DNA of 64,000 bases, taken from assembly GCF_022808865.1 (NCBI RefSeq), contig NZ_JAKZLB010000004.1, positions 1 through 64,000 of the forward strand. Direction: 5' to 3'. The DNA is from Geothrix oryzisoli (GTDB lineage Bacteria; Acidobacteriota; Holophagae; Holophagales; Holophagaceae). Positions 1 to 8,215 of the stretch are shown piece after piece (the stretch's first letter is position 1; every line of letters starts with the position of its first letter). A program made the position numbers and the translations under genes. Below the pieces are notes generated by a model that was not told the origin of the DNA, ran no database searches, and saw only the letters and a list, made by a program, of their open reading frames with translations.

Positions 1-282
1 GCTCCATGGAACCCTCAAAGGCTTCCTATCTTCTATCCGGTTTTCAAAGACGCCCACCGCGCTTCCGCACAGTCCGAAGTCGCCTCTCGGCCCCTTCCAG
101 CACCCCGCAGCCTCAACTGCGCAGGACAATCAGATTACCATCGCGCAGCCTGCATGCAAGAGAAAATTTCAAGCGACGTCCTGAAAGGGAAAGCCCCACG
201 CCCCCCGAAGCCCGGCGGAGGGCCCCGGAAATCCTGAATCCAGAAGGCCTCTGCCGTAGAATCAACTCCCTGGGGAGGATGC
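1..282. other. Left-edge stretch without a recognisable gene
   Basis: No reading frame here has a plausible start, ribosome binding site and family resemblance. The stretch is less GC-rich near its left end and ends in a purine-rich GGGGAGG ribosome binding site for trmFO. It may hold the trmFO promoter, but I cannot point to a convincing -35/-10 pair. Confidence 0.5.
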
Positions 283-1629
283 GTGATCCACATCATTGGG
301 GCGGGCCTGGCCGGCTCGGAAGCCGCCTGGCAGTTGGCCTCGCGAGGACATGAGGTGCGCCTCTCCGAGATGCGGCCGACCTGGACGACGCCAGCCCACA
401 CCACCGAGCGGGCCGCGGAGATGGTCTGTTCGAACTCTTTCAAGAGTGATGACCCGGATTCCGCAACGGGCATTCTCAAGGCCGAGCTCCAGAGGATGGA
501 CTCGCTGATCCTGCGATGCGCCAAGGCCACCCGGGTGCCGGCGGGAAACAGCCTCGCCGTGGACCGGGACGCCTTCGCCGAGGCCGTCACCGCTTCGCTG
601 AAGGGACATCCCCGCATCCATTGGGAGGTGGCGCGCATCGAGGCGCCGCAGCCCGGGATGCCGACCATCCTGGCCACCGGGCCGCTCACCGCCGAGCCCC
701 TGGCGGACTGGCTGGCGGAGGCCACCGGCAGCGACCGCCTGCACTTCTACGACGCCATCGCCCCGATCGTGGAGCGTGACAGCATCGACATGGGCATCGC
801 CTGGATGGCCGCACGCTACGACAAGGGTGGAGCGGACTTCATCAACTGCCCCATGGACAAGGCCCAGTACGAGCGGTTCCTGGACGCCCTCCTCGCCGGG
901 GAACGAGTCCCCCTGCATGATCTGGACACCCCCTATTTCGAGGCCTGCCTGCCCATCGAGGTCATGGCGGATCGCGGCCGCGAGACCCTCCGCCACGGAC
1001 CCATGAAACCCATGGGACTGGATGACCCGCGCACGGGACGCTGGCCCCACGCGGTCGTGCAGCTCCGCCAGGACACCCTGGCTGGCGACCTCTTCAACCT
1101 GGTGGGCTTCCAGACCCGCCTGAAGTGGGGAGCCCAGAAGGAGGTCTTCCGGTTGATCCCGGGCCTCGAGAACGCTGAGTTTGCCCGGTTCGGAAGCATC
1201 CACCGGAACACCTACATCCAGGCTCCGAAAGTGATCGATGCGACACTCGCTGTCAAATCCATCCCCGACCTCTGGATCGCAGGGCAGGTATCGGGTGTGG
1301 AAGGCTATCTTGAATCCGCCGCAGGCGGGCTCGCTGCGGGCTTTGCCGTGGATCGGGCCGTGCGCGGGCTCGAACCGATGCCCTTCCCAGCCGACACCAT
1401 GCTCGGAAGCCTGCTCCACTACTTGGCTCACGCCTCAAGCGTGGATTTCGGCCCCACCAACGCCATGCTCGGCCTGCTGCCGCCCCTTCCCGAAGGTCTC
1501 CTGGACCTGCGTGGCCTCAAGCGCACGGGAGGGACCCGCGCCGTGAAGTCCGCCAAGGGGAGGGCCCACCGGGAGCGGGCCCTTCTATCGCTGGAACGGC
1601 ATCTCGGACTCGCAGGAGGCCAGCCATGA
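283..1629 (+). CDS. trmFO: Methylenetetrahydrofolate--tRNA-(uracil-5-)-methyltransferase TrmFO
   Basis: This flavoprotein makes 5-methyluridine at position 54 of tRNA, using methylenetetrahydrofolate as carbon donor and FAD as cofactor. At 448 aa it has the normal family length. The N-terminus carries the dinucleotide-binding motif GAGLAGSEAA (residues 6-15). MVCSNSFKSDD (47-57) contains one conserved cysteine, and a second lies in the ACLPIEVMADRG segment. The start is GTG at 283, six bases after a GGGGAGG ribosome binding site; it places the FAD motif at the extreme N-terminus, as is usual in the family. The stop overlaps the start of the next gene (ATGA), so the two are probably translated together. 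Confidence 0.96.
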   Translation: MIHIIGAGLAGSEAAWQLASRGHEVRLSEMRPTWTTPAHTTERAAEMVCSNSFKSDDPDSATGILKAELQRMDSLILRCAKATRVPAGNSLAVDRDAFAEAVTASLKGHPRIHWEVARIEAPQPGMPTILATGPLTAEPLADWLAEATGSDRLHFYDAIAPIVERDSIDMGIAWMAARYDKGGADFINCPMDKAQYERFLDALLAGERVPLHDLDTPYFEACLPIEVMADRGRETLRHGPMKPMGLDDPRTGRWPHAVVQLRQDTLAGDLFNLVGFQTRLKWGAQKEVFRLIPGLENAEFARFGSIHRNTYIQAPKVIDATLAVKSIPDLWIAGQVSGVEGYLESAAGGLAAGFAVDRAVRGLEPMPFPADTMLGSLLHYLAHASSVDFGPTNAMLGLLPPLPEGLLDLRGLKRTGGTRAVKSAKGRAHRERALLSLERHLGLAGGQP

Positions 1630-2942
1630 CCCGCCCCACCCTTGTCCTGGGCGCTGTCGCCCTGGCCGTCACCCTCGGCACCGGGGCGCTGTGGATGAGT
1701 CGCCGCACGCCCGGCTCCCCCCCCCAGGAAGAAAACCAGGAGCCCTTCCGCGCCTCCGTCATGGGCGCCGGCCGGCTCATCGAGCTCCAACCGCCATCCA
1801 CCCCCTTGAGAACCGTCCGATGGACCCTCCCGCTCCCCGGTGGTGCGGCGGTGGCCCAGGTCCTGACCCAGACCGGGCGGCAGCAGGCGGTCCTCTTCGT
1901 CCAGGGCGCGCCGGGCCCGACCTTCACCGTGCCCGAGCCTGCGGGCACCCCTGACTCCTTCTTCCAGTTCGCGGACCTGACGGACGCGGCCCTGGTGCCT
2001 GACGAAACCCTGGCGCTGCTCTACCGGAGTTCGGGGAACGCCGCCTCGCCGGCCCTCCTGGTCGTCCTCGATCTGCGCACCCAGCAGGTCCGCTGGTCCC
2101 AGCGCGCACCGGGGGAGCACCTGGCTCTGGCGCCGGATCGGCGCAGCCTGTTCCTCTATGGTGCAGGGGTTCCCGTCAGCATCTACGATCTGGCGAACCG
2201 GAGCGCCAGCCATCCCCCGGCCGCCACCACCGTCGAACCTCCCCCCGAAGTGAAGGGGATCTCCAGTCTGCTCCCCCTCGGCCCCCAGGCCTTCCTGGTG
2301 GCCCATGAGGGAGGACTCTCCACCTGGCGCCAGGGGGGCTGGACCCATCTGCAGGCACCACCCCCATCGCCGCTCGGGTTTCCCCAAGGGCTCGGCCAGA
2401 TCGCGGGCGGTCCCAAAGCCGGCTGGTGGCAGCCTGAACCAGGCGTTCTGATCCCGCTCGGCCCGAACGGGAAGCCGGGGACCCCCCGCGACCTGAAGCC
2501 CCTCCTTGCGGAGGCGGCCAGCCTGGATGCGAGCCTGCTCCACCTGCTTGGCGAGGAAGCCGACGGACGGCTCTGGTTCGACCTGGCGCGCCCCAGCCTT
2601 CCTGCTCCAGTGCCGGTACCGGTGATGGCCCCGGTTCCAGCCGCTTCGGATCCCGCCACGCCGGAGGTGACCGTGCCCCCACCGGCACCGCCCGCGGCTT
2701 CGCCCTCACGGGAGGATTGGGAAGCCCACCTCAATCAAGGCCTGGGTCGCCTCTACGTCTGGAAGCCCGGCGAGGACCACATGAAGCTGGTCCCTGTCGC
2801 GGAGGCCTGGAAACGCCTGGCGCCACCTCCAGGGATTCCCGGCCCACCGGAACCGGGCAGCCTGCGGCCCGAGAGCGGGACCCTTCTCTGCGGCGGCCCC
2901 GACCGGATGTGGTGGCTGCCCCTGAAAGCCCTTCAGCCCTGA
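1626..2942 (+). CDS. Membrane-anchored proline-rich protein of unknown function
   Basis: I do not recognise this 438-aa protein. It opens with one hydrophobic segment (about residues 6-24) fitting a signal anchor, followed by a Pro/Glu-rich linker. Residues 50-300 are beta-rich with repeats of the 'LVVLDLRTQQVRWSQRAPG' kind, suggesting a beta-propeller-like periplasmic domain. A long Pro/Val/Ala linker (about 325-355) joins this to a short C-terminal domain. ATG overlaps the trmFO stop, so it is cotranscribed with trmFO, although no functional link is obvious. The propeller assignment is inference from repeat texture only. Confidence 0.75.
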   Translation: MTRPTLVLGAVALAVTLGTGALWMSRRTPGSPPQEENQEPFRASVMGAGRLIELQPPSTPLRTVRWTLPLPGGAAVAQVLTQTGRQQAVLFVQGAPGPTFTVPEPAGTPDSFFQFADLTDAALVPDETLALLYRSSGNAASPALLVVLDLRTQQVRWSQRAPGEHLALAPDRRSLFLYGAGVPVSIYDLANRSASHPPAATTVEPPPEVKGISSLLPLGPQAFLVAHEGGLSTWRQGGWTHLQAPPPSPLGFPQGLGQIAGGPKAGWWQPEPGVLIPLGPNGKPGTPRDLKPLLAEAASLDASLLHLLGEEADGRLWFDLARPSLPAPVPVPVMAPVPAASDPATPEVTVPPPAPPAASPSREDWEAHLNQGLGRLYVWKPGEDHMKLVPVAEAWKRLAPPPGIPGPPEPGSLRPESGTLLCGGPDRMWWLPLKALQP

Positions 2943-3193
2943 TCGTCCTGCCGATCGGTCTTCGACAGATACTCGCGGATCACGCCTTCGGCAACCGCCC
3001 CTTCGTCGGGGTGATAGGTCCCGGCCTCCAGCTGGCGCTTGAGGGCCCTGAGTTTCTCGGTCCGGACGTCGGGCGTTTCGGCCAGCACCTCATGCGCCAC
3101 AGCCACGAGATGGTCGGCCGCGGACTCTTTGGCCTCCTCGGCTTTCCGGGGGCCGCCGCCCCTGTGTGATTTGCCGCTCCCGCTCATCTCCAC
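2933..3193 (-). CDS. FlgM-like anti-sigma-28 domain protein
   Basis: This 86-aa protein has a polar, probably disordered N-terminus. Its C-terminal stretch (about residues 42-77) reads VRTEKLRALKRQLEAGTYHP followed by DEGAVAEGVIREYL. That fits the FlgM pattern 'R-x-EK-x-x-x-LK-x-x-I-x-x-G-x-Y-x-(V/P)D...VA-x-x-(I/L)I'. FlgM binds the flagellar sigma factor FliA. No flagellar gene lies nearby, so a role in motility cannot be read from context. Its last codons overlap the end of the convergent upstream gene by 10 bp. The assignment rests on a short motif and could be wrong. Confidence 0.5.
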   Translation of the reverse strand: MEMSGSGKSHRGGGPRKAEEAKESAADHLVAVAHEVLAETPDVRTEKLRALKRQLEAGTYHPDEGAVAEGVIREYLSKTDRQDDQG

Positions 3194-3299
3194 CTCGACG
3201 AGACCCTATCGGCATTCCGCCAGGAACTCTCAAGCCCTCCGGAGACCTCATTTTCGTCGGGCTTGGGGGCAGCCGACCCGGTCGGGCCATGCCGATGCG

Positions 3300-4130
3300 T
3301 CAGGCCAGCGCCACCAGGATCCGATCGTGGCCCGCAAAATCTTGATGCACCATGGCCTTACCCCACCCCGCCCCGAGGGCCCTGCGGCACAGCTCACCCC
3401 CTTGGCCGGCTCCGATCTCCAACAGGCAGGCCGGCGCCCGGCGCGCTATGGCGGACCTCAGCAGGTCCGCGGAGAGGGCCAATCCCCGGTCCGGAGCGAA
3501 GAGAGCCGAAGCTGGCTCGAAGGCCAGCTCCCTCTGGAGGCCCGGCTCGTCCGCCGGATCGACATAGGGCAGGTTCGCCACCACCAGACCCAGGGGATCG
3601 GGGATGGAATCCAGCAGGCTCCCCTCGAAGAAGGCCACCTTCGCACCCAAGGCCGCACCGTTTTCCCGGGCCACGGCGAGGGCGCCGGGGCTCAGATCCG
3701 TCGCCGAAACCCGCCAATCCGTCTCCAGGGCCAGGCTCACCGCGATGATGCCGCTGCCCGTCCCCACGTCCACACAGTCCGCCACGCCCAGCCGGTTTCC
3801 CACATCGAGGGCGGCCTCCACTAGCAGTTCGGTCTCAGGGCGCGGGATCAGCGTGTCCCGGTTCACCCGGAAGCGCCGGCCCCGGAAGAGGCACCACCCC
3901 AGGATGTAGGCCCAGGGTTCGCCGGTCCGGCGGCGACGCACCCAGGCGCTTGCCTGCGCGCGCACCTCGTCGGGCACGAGGTCGCCACCATGGGCGACCA
4001 TCCAGGACCGGGAGAGGCCCAGCCCCTCCTCGAACCAGCGGAGACTCTCGGCATGGGCCTCGGCGTGGTCCAGGAACTCGGCCAAGGCGGCGCCCAGATC
4101 GAGGCGGAGCTGTCGGTAAGTCTGGACCAT
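3300..4130 (-). CDS. prmC: Peptide chain release factor N5-glutamine methyltransferase PrmC
   Basis: PrmC methylates the glutamine of the GGQ motif in release factors RF1 and RF2, using S-adenosylmethionine. The 276-aa protein has the family layout: a helical N-terminal domain (1-90), the linker motif RPETE (97-101), the SAM loop DVGTGSG (121-127), and the substrate motif at 186-189. That motif reads NLPY instead of the common NPPY. NLPY keeps the catalytic Asn and the Pro-Tyr pair, so activity is still expected. No prfA lies beside it. It stands alone between the FlgM-like gene and the fumarase terminator. Confidence 0.92.
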   Translation of the reverse strand: MVQTYRQLRLDLGAALAEFLDHAEAHAESLRWFEEGLGLSRSWMVAHGGDLVPDEVRAQASAWVRRRRTGEPWAYILGWCLFRGRRFRVNRDTLIPRPETELLVEAALDVGNRLGVADCVDVGTGSGIIAVSLALETDWRVSATDLSPGALAVARENGAALGAKVAFFEGSLLDSIPDPLGLVVANLPYVDPADEPGLQRELAFEPASALFAPDRGLALSADLLRSAIARRAPACLLEIGAGQGGELCRRALGAGWGKAMVHQDFAGHDRILVALA

Positions 4131-4200
4131 CCCTCCAGCCTAGCCGCCTTCATCCAACGATACCTTCCCCCCATGCGCAGGGGCGGCATAGGGGGCCAGA

Positions 4201-4233
4201 GCGGGATGGCCGAGAATGCACCGGCCATCCCGC
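4201..4233 (-). terminator. Hairpin downstream of the fumarase operon
   Basis: GCGGGATGGCCG (4201-4212) and CGGCCATCCCGC (4222-4233) form a perfect 12-bp stem with a 9-base loop. It lies 46 bases beyond the fumarase beta-subunit stop. There is no T-tract, so strictly it is a stable stem-loop that could end transcription or protect the 3' end. Confidence 0.6.
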
Positions 4234-4279
4234 ACCGGCCCCTAGGCGCGGGAGGGATCGCTCCAGAATGCTCGATGGC

Positions 4280-4858
4280 TCAGGCGGTCAGGGCCTTGGC
4301 GCGTTCCTGGCTCTGCTGGGCGACGATCTCGTGGAGGCTGCCGCCATGGCTGTCCATGGTGACCACCAGGGGGAAGTCCTCCACCTCGATGATCCAGAAG
4401 GCTTCGGGGCTGCCGAACTCCTCCAGCATCTTGACGTCCACCACGCGCTTGCAGCGCTCGGCCAGCAGGCTGCCGGCGCCGCCCGTGGCATGGAGGTAGA
4501 CGGCCCCGGTCTTCTGGAGGCCCTCACTGGTCTTCTTGCCCATCCCACCCTTGCCGATGACGCCCCGGACCTTGTAGGTCTCAATGACGTCAGCCTGGTA
4601 GGGCTCCTCGCGGATGGAGGTGGTGGGGCCCGCGGCCACGAAGCTGTAGTGGCCGTCCTCGTGCTTCTTCACGACCGGCCCGCAGTGGTAGATGACCATG
4701 TTCTCGAGGATGGGCTTCAGCCACTCGGGCTTCTGCTCCTTCATGTACTTGTGGCCCATGTCGCGGCTGAGGACGACGCGGCCGTTGAGCAGCACCTCGT
4801 CGCCGACCTTGAGCTGGCGGATCTGGTCTTCGGTGATGGGGGTGGTGAGACGGATCAT
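4280..4858 (-). CDS. Class I fumarate hydratase, beta subunit
   Basis: This 192-aa protein matches the C-terminal half of class I (iron-sulphur) fumarases and the beta subunit of two-subunit fumarases/tartrate dehydratases. Recognisable segments are LKVGDEVLLNGRVVLSRD, the AGPTTSIREEPYQADVIE region and GVIGKGGMG. It acts with the alpha subunit encoded 21 bp upstream to interconvert fumarate and malate in the cytoplasmic TCA cycle. L-tartrate dehydratase shares both folds, so the substrate is inferred from the commoner role. Confidence 0.9.
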   Translation of the reverse strand: MIRLTTPITEDQIRQLKVGDEVLLNGRVVLSRDMGHKYMKEQKPEWLKPILENMVIYHCGPVVKKHEDGHYSFVAAGPTTSIREEPYQADVIETYKVRGVIGKGGMGKKTSEGLQKTGAVYLHATGGAGSLLAERCKRVVDVKMLEEFGSPEAFWIIEVEDFPLVVTMDSHGGSLHEIVAQQSQERAKALTA

Positions 4859-4879
4859 GTTGAGCCTCGTCGTCGCGGA

Positions 4880-5860
4880 TCAGTCGAAGGACACTTCGCC
4901 GTTGGTCTTGAGCGTGATCGAGCCCCGGCGGCTGCTCCAGCACATGTAGCTGATGGACACGTAGAAGCTGGCCGGGTGGCGGTACATTTCTTCGGCCAGG
5001 ACGCCGAGCACGGTGGTGTTGCCGCCGTAGCCCATGGGCCCGATGCCCAGGGTGTTGAGATCGTTCGTGATCTCCTTCTCGAAGGCATCCATCTTCGGAT
5101 CGGGGTTGGGGGTTCCCAGCTTGCGGAGGATCAGCTCCTTGCTCTTCTCGTAGCTGCTGACGCGGTCGCCGCCGATGGCCACGCCGAGGATCCCCGGGCT
5201 GCAGCCCTGGCCCTGGGCCTTCACCACGGCATCGATGATGCACTTGCGTACGCCCTTGATGTCGCGGCCCGCGCCGATGGCGGCGTCCGGCAGACGGTAC
5301 TGGGCGCCCACGTTCTCGCAACCTCCGCCTTTCTGCATGACGGCGATCTCGACTTCCGGCTTGTCCCACTCCTCGAAGTGGACGGCCGGGTGGCCCTCAT
5401 GGAAGGGGTCCATGTTGGTGCCGGTGTTCTTGCCGCTGAGGGCCTCCACGCAGTTGGGGCGCAGCCAGGAGCGCTTGGTGGCTTCGGCCACGGCGGCCCG
5501 GATCTGCTGCTTGGCGGCGCGCTGGCTCAGGCCGAAGGGGTGGCGGACCCAGACGATGATGGTGCCCGTGTCCTGGCAGAGGGGCGTCACCTGGCCATCC
5601 GCGAGGATGATGTTGCGCACCATGTCGTTCAGGGTGTTGAAGGCCCGGCTGCCTTCCTCCTCGGCATCGCGGCCCTTCACCAGGGCGTCGATCACATCCT
5701 GGGGCAGGCGGCTGGTGGAGCGGCGCAGCAGCTCCAGCATGGGCAGGGTGAGATCCAGGCCCTTCAGATTGGACAGGTCCGCCTTCCATCCCGTCGGGAG
5801 CACGGACTTGGACGCCACCACCTCGTTGGAGGTCAGGGTGGGAATGACGCATTCAGACAT
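4880..5860 (-). CDS. Class I fumarate hydratase, alpha subunit
   Basis: The 326-aa alpha subunit carries the [4Fe-4S] cluster of the oxygen-sensitive class I fumarase. The candidate cluster cysteines lie in TPLCQDTGTIIVW, in GQGCSPGILGVAIGGD and in SISYMCWSSRRG, matching the three ligands of this family. The split into alpha and beta genes is common in anaerobes and thermophiles, whereas E. coli FumA is a single chain. It is the first gene of a two-gene operon on the minus strand, starting opposite the DsrE-like gene across a 131-bp gap that must hold both promoters. Confidence 0.93.
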   Translation of the reverse strand: MSECVIPTLTSNEVVASKSVLPTGWKADLSNLKGLDLTLPMLELLRRSTSRLPQDVIDALVKGRDAEEEGSRAFNTLNDMVRNIILADGQVTPLCQDTGTIIVWVRHPFGLSQRAAKQQIRAAVAEATKRSWLRPNCVEALSGKNTGTNMDPFHEGHPAVHFEEWDKPEVEIAVMQKGGGCENVGAQYRLPDAAIGAGRDIKGVRKCIIDAVVKAQGQGCSPGILGVAIGGDRVSSYEKSKELILRKLGTPNPDPKMDAFEKEITNDLNTLGIGPMGYGGNTTVLGVLAEEMYRHPASFYVSISYMCWSSRRGSITLKTNGEVSFD

Positions 5861-5991
5861 GGGCCCTCCGGAATCCAGACCCCATCATCCGCCCGCCGAA
5901 GCTCACGCTCAAGTGATCAATGCCCGGTTATGCTGCCATCGGCCTGGAATCCGCAGCAAGCTAGGCTGGAGGTTCTTCGGCGGGGGCTTCC

Positions 5992-6345
5992 GTGAGCCAC
6001 ATCCTCTTCATCCTCAACGATCCACCCTACGGCACCGAGCGCAGCTACAACGGGCTGCGCCTCGCGGGGGCCACGGCCAAGCGGGAGGGCACCGAGGTGC
6101 GCGTCTTCCTGATGGGCGACGCGGCGGCCTGCGCCAAGCGGAGTCAGAAGACTCCCGACGGCTACTACAACCTGGAACGCATGCTCAAGGGTGTCACCGC
6201 CCGCCACGGCCTGGTGGGCGTCTGCGGCACCTGCATGGATGCGCGGGGCCTGACCGAAGCCGACCTGGCCGAAGGCTGCCGGCGCAGCACCCTGGAAGAG
6301 CTCACGGACTGGACTCTGTGGGCGGACCAGGTGCTGGTGTTCTAG
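5992..6345 (+). CDS. DsrE-family sulfur-relay-like protein
   Basis: This 117-aa protein has the single-domain DsrE/DsrF fold signature: an N-terminal beta strand HILFILNDPPYGTERSYNGL, a middle VRVFLMGDA strand, and a conserved cysteine near the C-terminus in GVCGTCMDARG (Cys78 and Cys81). Family members carry persulfides in sulfur relay or act as small redox or binding proteins. The start is GTG at 5992. It runs directly into a [2Fe-2S]-type protein 9 bp downstream, suggesting a joint redox or sulfur function. The specific partner is unknown. Confidence 0.82.
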   Translation: MSHILFILNDPPYGTERSYNGLRLAGATAKREGTEVRVFLMGDAAACAKRSQKTPDGYYNLERMLKGVTARHGLVGVCGTCMDARGLTEADLAEGCRRSTLEELTDWTLWADQVLVF

Positions 6346-6354
6346 AGCGGCGCC

Positions 6355-6663
6355 GTGACCGCCACGGGTGAACCACGCCCCTGCCCCTGCTGCGAGGGCT
6401 CCAAGCCCCCGGCCCCGCGGGAGCCGGGGCCGGCCCACCTCCTGTGCTACTGCTTCGGCCATAGCCTGGAGAGCCTACGCGCCGAGTGGGAAGCCACCGG
6501 CCGCCTGGACTCGGTGGAAGTGATCCGGGCCGCCGTCAAGGAAGGCCGCTGCCGATGCGACCAGATGAATCCCTCGGGCTCCTGCTGCCTGGGGGAGGTG
6601 GTGAAGGCCGCGCAGATGATCAGGGAAGCTACCGTCCCCAGGCCCGGCAGAGGGCAAGGGTGA
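6355..6663 (+). CDS. BFD/CopZ-like [2Fe-2S]-binding protein
   Basis: The 102-aa protein has a CPCC near the N-terminus, then a CYCFGHSLESLRAEW segment and RCRCDQMNPSGSCCLGEV. This C-x-C...C-x-C...CC pattern is that of the BFD-like [2Fe-2S] domain in the C-terminal part of CopZ-type metallochaperones and related ferredoxins. The C-terminal helix (VVKAAQMI) also fits. It begins with GTG and follows the DsrE-like gene closely. The N-terminal zinc-binding domain of full CopZ proteins is missing or reduced to the CPCC. Its 3' end overlaps holA, on the other strand, by 35 bp. Confidence 0.75.
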   Translation: MTATGEPRPCPCCEGSKPPAPREPGPAHLLCYCFGHSLESLRAEWEATGRLDSVEVIRAAVKEGRCRCDQMNPSGSCCLGEVVKAAQMIREATVPRPGRGQG

Positions 6664-7651
6664 GGTCTAGCAGGGGCGCCTCGCTGCGGGAGAGGGCCAG
6701 GCCCTTGAGATCCCGTTCGCACTGGTTCAGGCGTCCCAGGAGACCCTTCACGCCCTTCGGCTTCAGCTTCTCGTAGGCGCCACGATAGCCGTCCAGCAGG
6801 AAAGCCTGCCTGGGGGACAGGCCCAGGGCGGACGTCAACTCAGGCCCTTTCAGCCCGGCGGCCTGGGCTTCGGCATACCGCAGCAGGCGGTCCACTTCGC
6901 GCCGCGCCTGGCCCAGCATCATTAAAGGCTCGTCACCATCTTCCAGGGCCACGCGAAGGGCTTTGAGGGCGCCTGCGGCATCCCCCTTCTGCCACGCCCC
7001 AGACCAGGCGAAGGCCTTCTGCCCCGCCAGCCGGAAGGTCACCTGGTCCACCATGTCCTCCGTGACACGGCGATCCTCCGCGAGCAGGTCCAGCACCTCC
7101 AGGGCCCGCTTGAGCAGCCCGGGATTCCCGCCCTGCCGCTGGGCCAGCAGGGTGGCTGCGGCGCCCTGGAGCGACAGCCCGAGCCGCCTGGCTTCAGCCT
7201 CGATGAAATCGGGGACCTCGAGGGCCTCCAGGGCCCCCACCTTGAGGATCCGGCCGGCCTTCGTCCAGTCCGTCCATGGCTTGGCGCCCAGGGCCTTCCC
7301 GGGCGCAGCCGGGAGTGTCGTCCAGGCCACCAGCAGCAGGTTCACGCCCTGGGGCGGCTTCTCCAGGAGCGCCTTCACGGCGCCCGGCAGTTCCTTGGCG
7401 CGGGTGAACAGATTGTCCGCGGCCGGCACGATCACGGTCCGGGCCTCGGCCCCCAGGGGCGCCGACTCCTGGAGGGCCGCCATCACCTCGGGCCAGGGGC
7501 AGCCCTCGCCGCACACCGTCAGGGCGAAATCAGCCCACTCCGCATCCACGTGTCGCGCGGTCCATTCCGCCACGGCCTTCCGGCGGCCATCGCCGTCTTC
7601 GCCGTGGACCAGTGCGAAGGTGTGGTCCAGCCAGACCTGGGCCGCAGCCAT
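6629..7651 (-). CDS. holA: DNA polymerase III delta subunit HolA
   Basis: This 340-aa protein matches the delta subunit of the clamp loader, which opens the beta sliding clamp. An N-terminal RecD-like domain is followed by the LEALEVPDFIEAEARRLG region, a helical lid and the C-terminal collar domain (DRLLRYAEAQAAGLKGPELT...YRGAYEKLK). Sequence is diverged, as is normal for delta. Its ATG overlaps the stop of lptE in a TGATG junction. The lptE-holA order is the same as in many bacteria including E. coli, which strongly supports the call. Confidence 0.9.
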   Translation of the reverse strand: MAAAQVWLDHTFALVHGEDGDGRRKAVAEWTARHVDAEWADFALTVCGEGCPWPEVMAALQESAPLGAEARTVIVPAADNLFTRAKELPGAVKALLEKPPQGVNLLLVAWTTLPAAPGKALGAKPWTDWTKAGRILKVGALEALEVPDFIEAEARRLGLSLQGAAATLLAQRQGGNPGLLKRALEVLDLLAEDRRVTEDMVDQVTFRLAGQKAFAWSGAWQKGDAAGALKALRVALEDGDEPLMMLGQARREVDRLLRYAEAQAAGLKGPELTSALGLSPRQAFLLDGYRGAYEKLKPKGVKGLLGRLNQCERDLKGLALSRSEAPLLDLTLALCRAWGR

Positions 7652-8208
7652 CAGTCCGTACCCTCCAGCAGCTGGGTGAGGAAGCTTTCCGCGAAATCAT
7701 CCGCGAGGCTCTCCAGCACCTGAAGCTCCCGGCTGTCGAAGCTGGCGAAGTTCTGGTCCACCCGGTACTGGTTCGAGAAGGTCAGGCCGCGCCGGGACAG
7801 CACCACCGCACCGGTCTGCCCATCCAGCAGCTCCACGCTGGCCACCACGGCCACCTCGACCCGGGAGGCGGACCCGGCGCTGGCTTTCAGCCGGTCGTTG
7901 CCCAGGGACAGGCCCAGCGGACGGGAGGTGTAGCCCTCCAGCGTGCCCTGGAGCACCCAGCGGGAGGGCTCACCCGTCCCCACCAGGCGCCAGGGACTGG
8001 CCGCGACAATGCGGTTCTCCAGGGCTTTGGTGAAGCGGTCCTCCAGCCCCAGCCGAGGGGTCAGGTTGCGGAACCGCGCCAACCGGATCGTTTCGCCCTG
8101 CTTCGCCCACGCCGCCGACCGGGGCTGACGGTCCAGGCGGTGGTACCCGCAGCCGGCACTGACCCCAACCATGATGGCGACAAGGAAAAAGCGCGAGGAA
8201 GCAGGCAC
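7651..8208 (-). CDS. lptE: LPS-assembly lipoprotein LptE
   Basis: LptE plugs the LptD barrel that delivers lipopolysaccharide to the outer leaflet. I chose the GTG at 8208, five to seven bases after an AGGAT ribosome binding site. It gives a 185-aa precursor with a short lipoprotein signal ending in the lipobox VSAGC. A longer in-frame start lies upstream but would overlap hpt and bury the signal peptide. The mature part shows CGYHRL, the family's RFRNLTPRLGLEDRFTKALENRI segment and a central beta sandwich. The gene sits in hpt-lptE-holA, 7 bp after hpt. It implies an LPS-bearing outer membrane. Confidence 0.88.
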   Translation of the reverse strand: MPASSRFFLVAIMVGVSAGCGYHRLDRQPRSAAWAKQGETIRLARFRNLTPRLGLEDRFTKALENRIVAASPWRLVGTGEPSRWVLQGTLEGYTSRPLGLSLGNDRLKASAGSASRVEVAVVASVELLDGQTGAVVLSRRGLTFSNQYRVDQNFASFDSRELQVLESLADDFAESFLTQLLEGTD

Positions 8209-8215
8209 GAAGATC

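Noticed and set aside
262-1431. Long open frame antisense to trmFO
   Set aside because: High-GC shadow frame with no motif or ribosome binding site, and trmFO has strong evidence on the other strand.
3950-5995. 681-aa frame on the plus strand across fumarase genes
   Set aside because: Its composition is the mirror of the fumarase genes; fumarase motifs on the minus strand are unambiguous.
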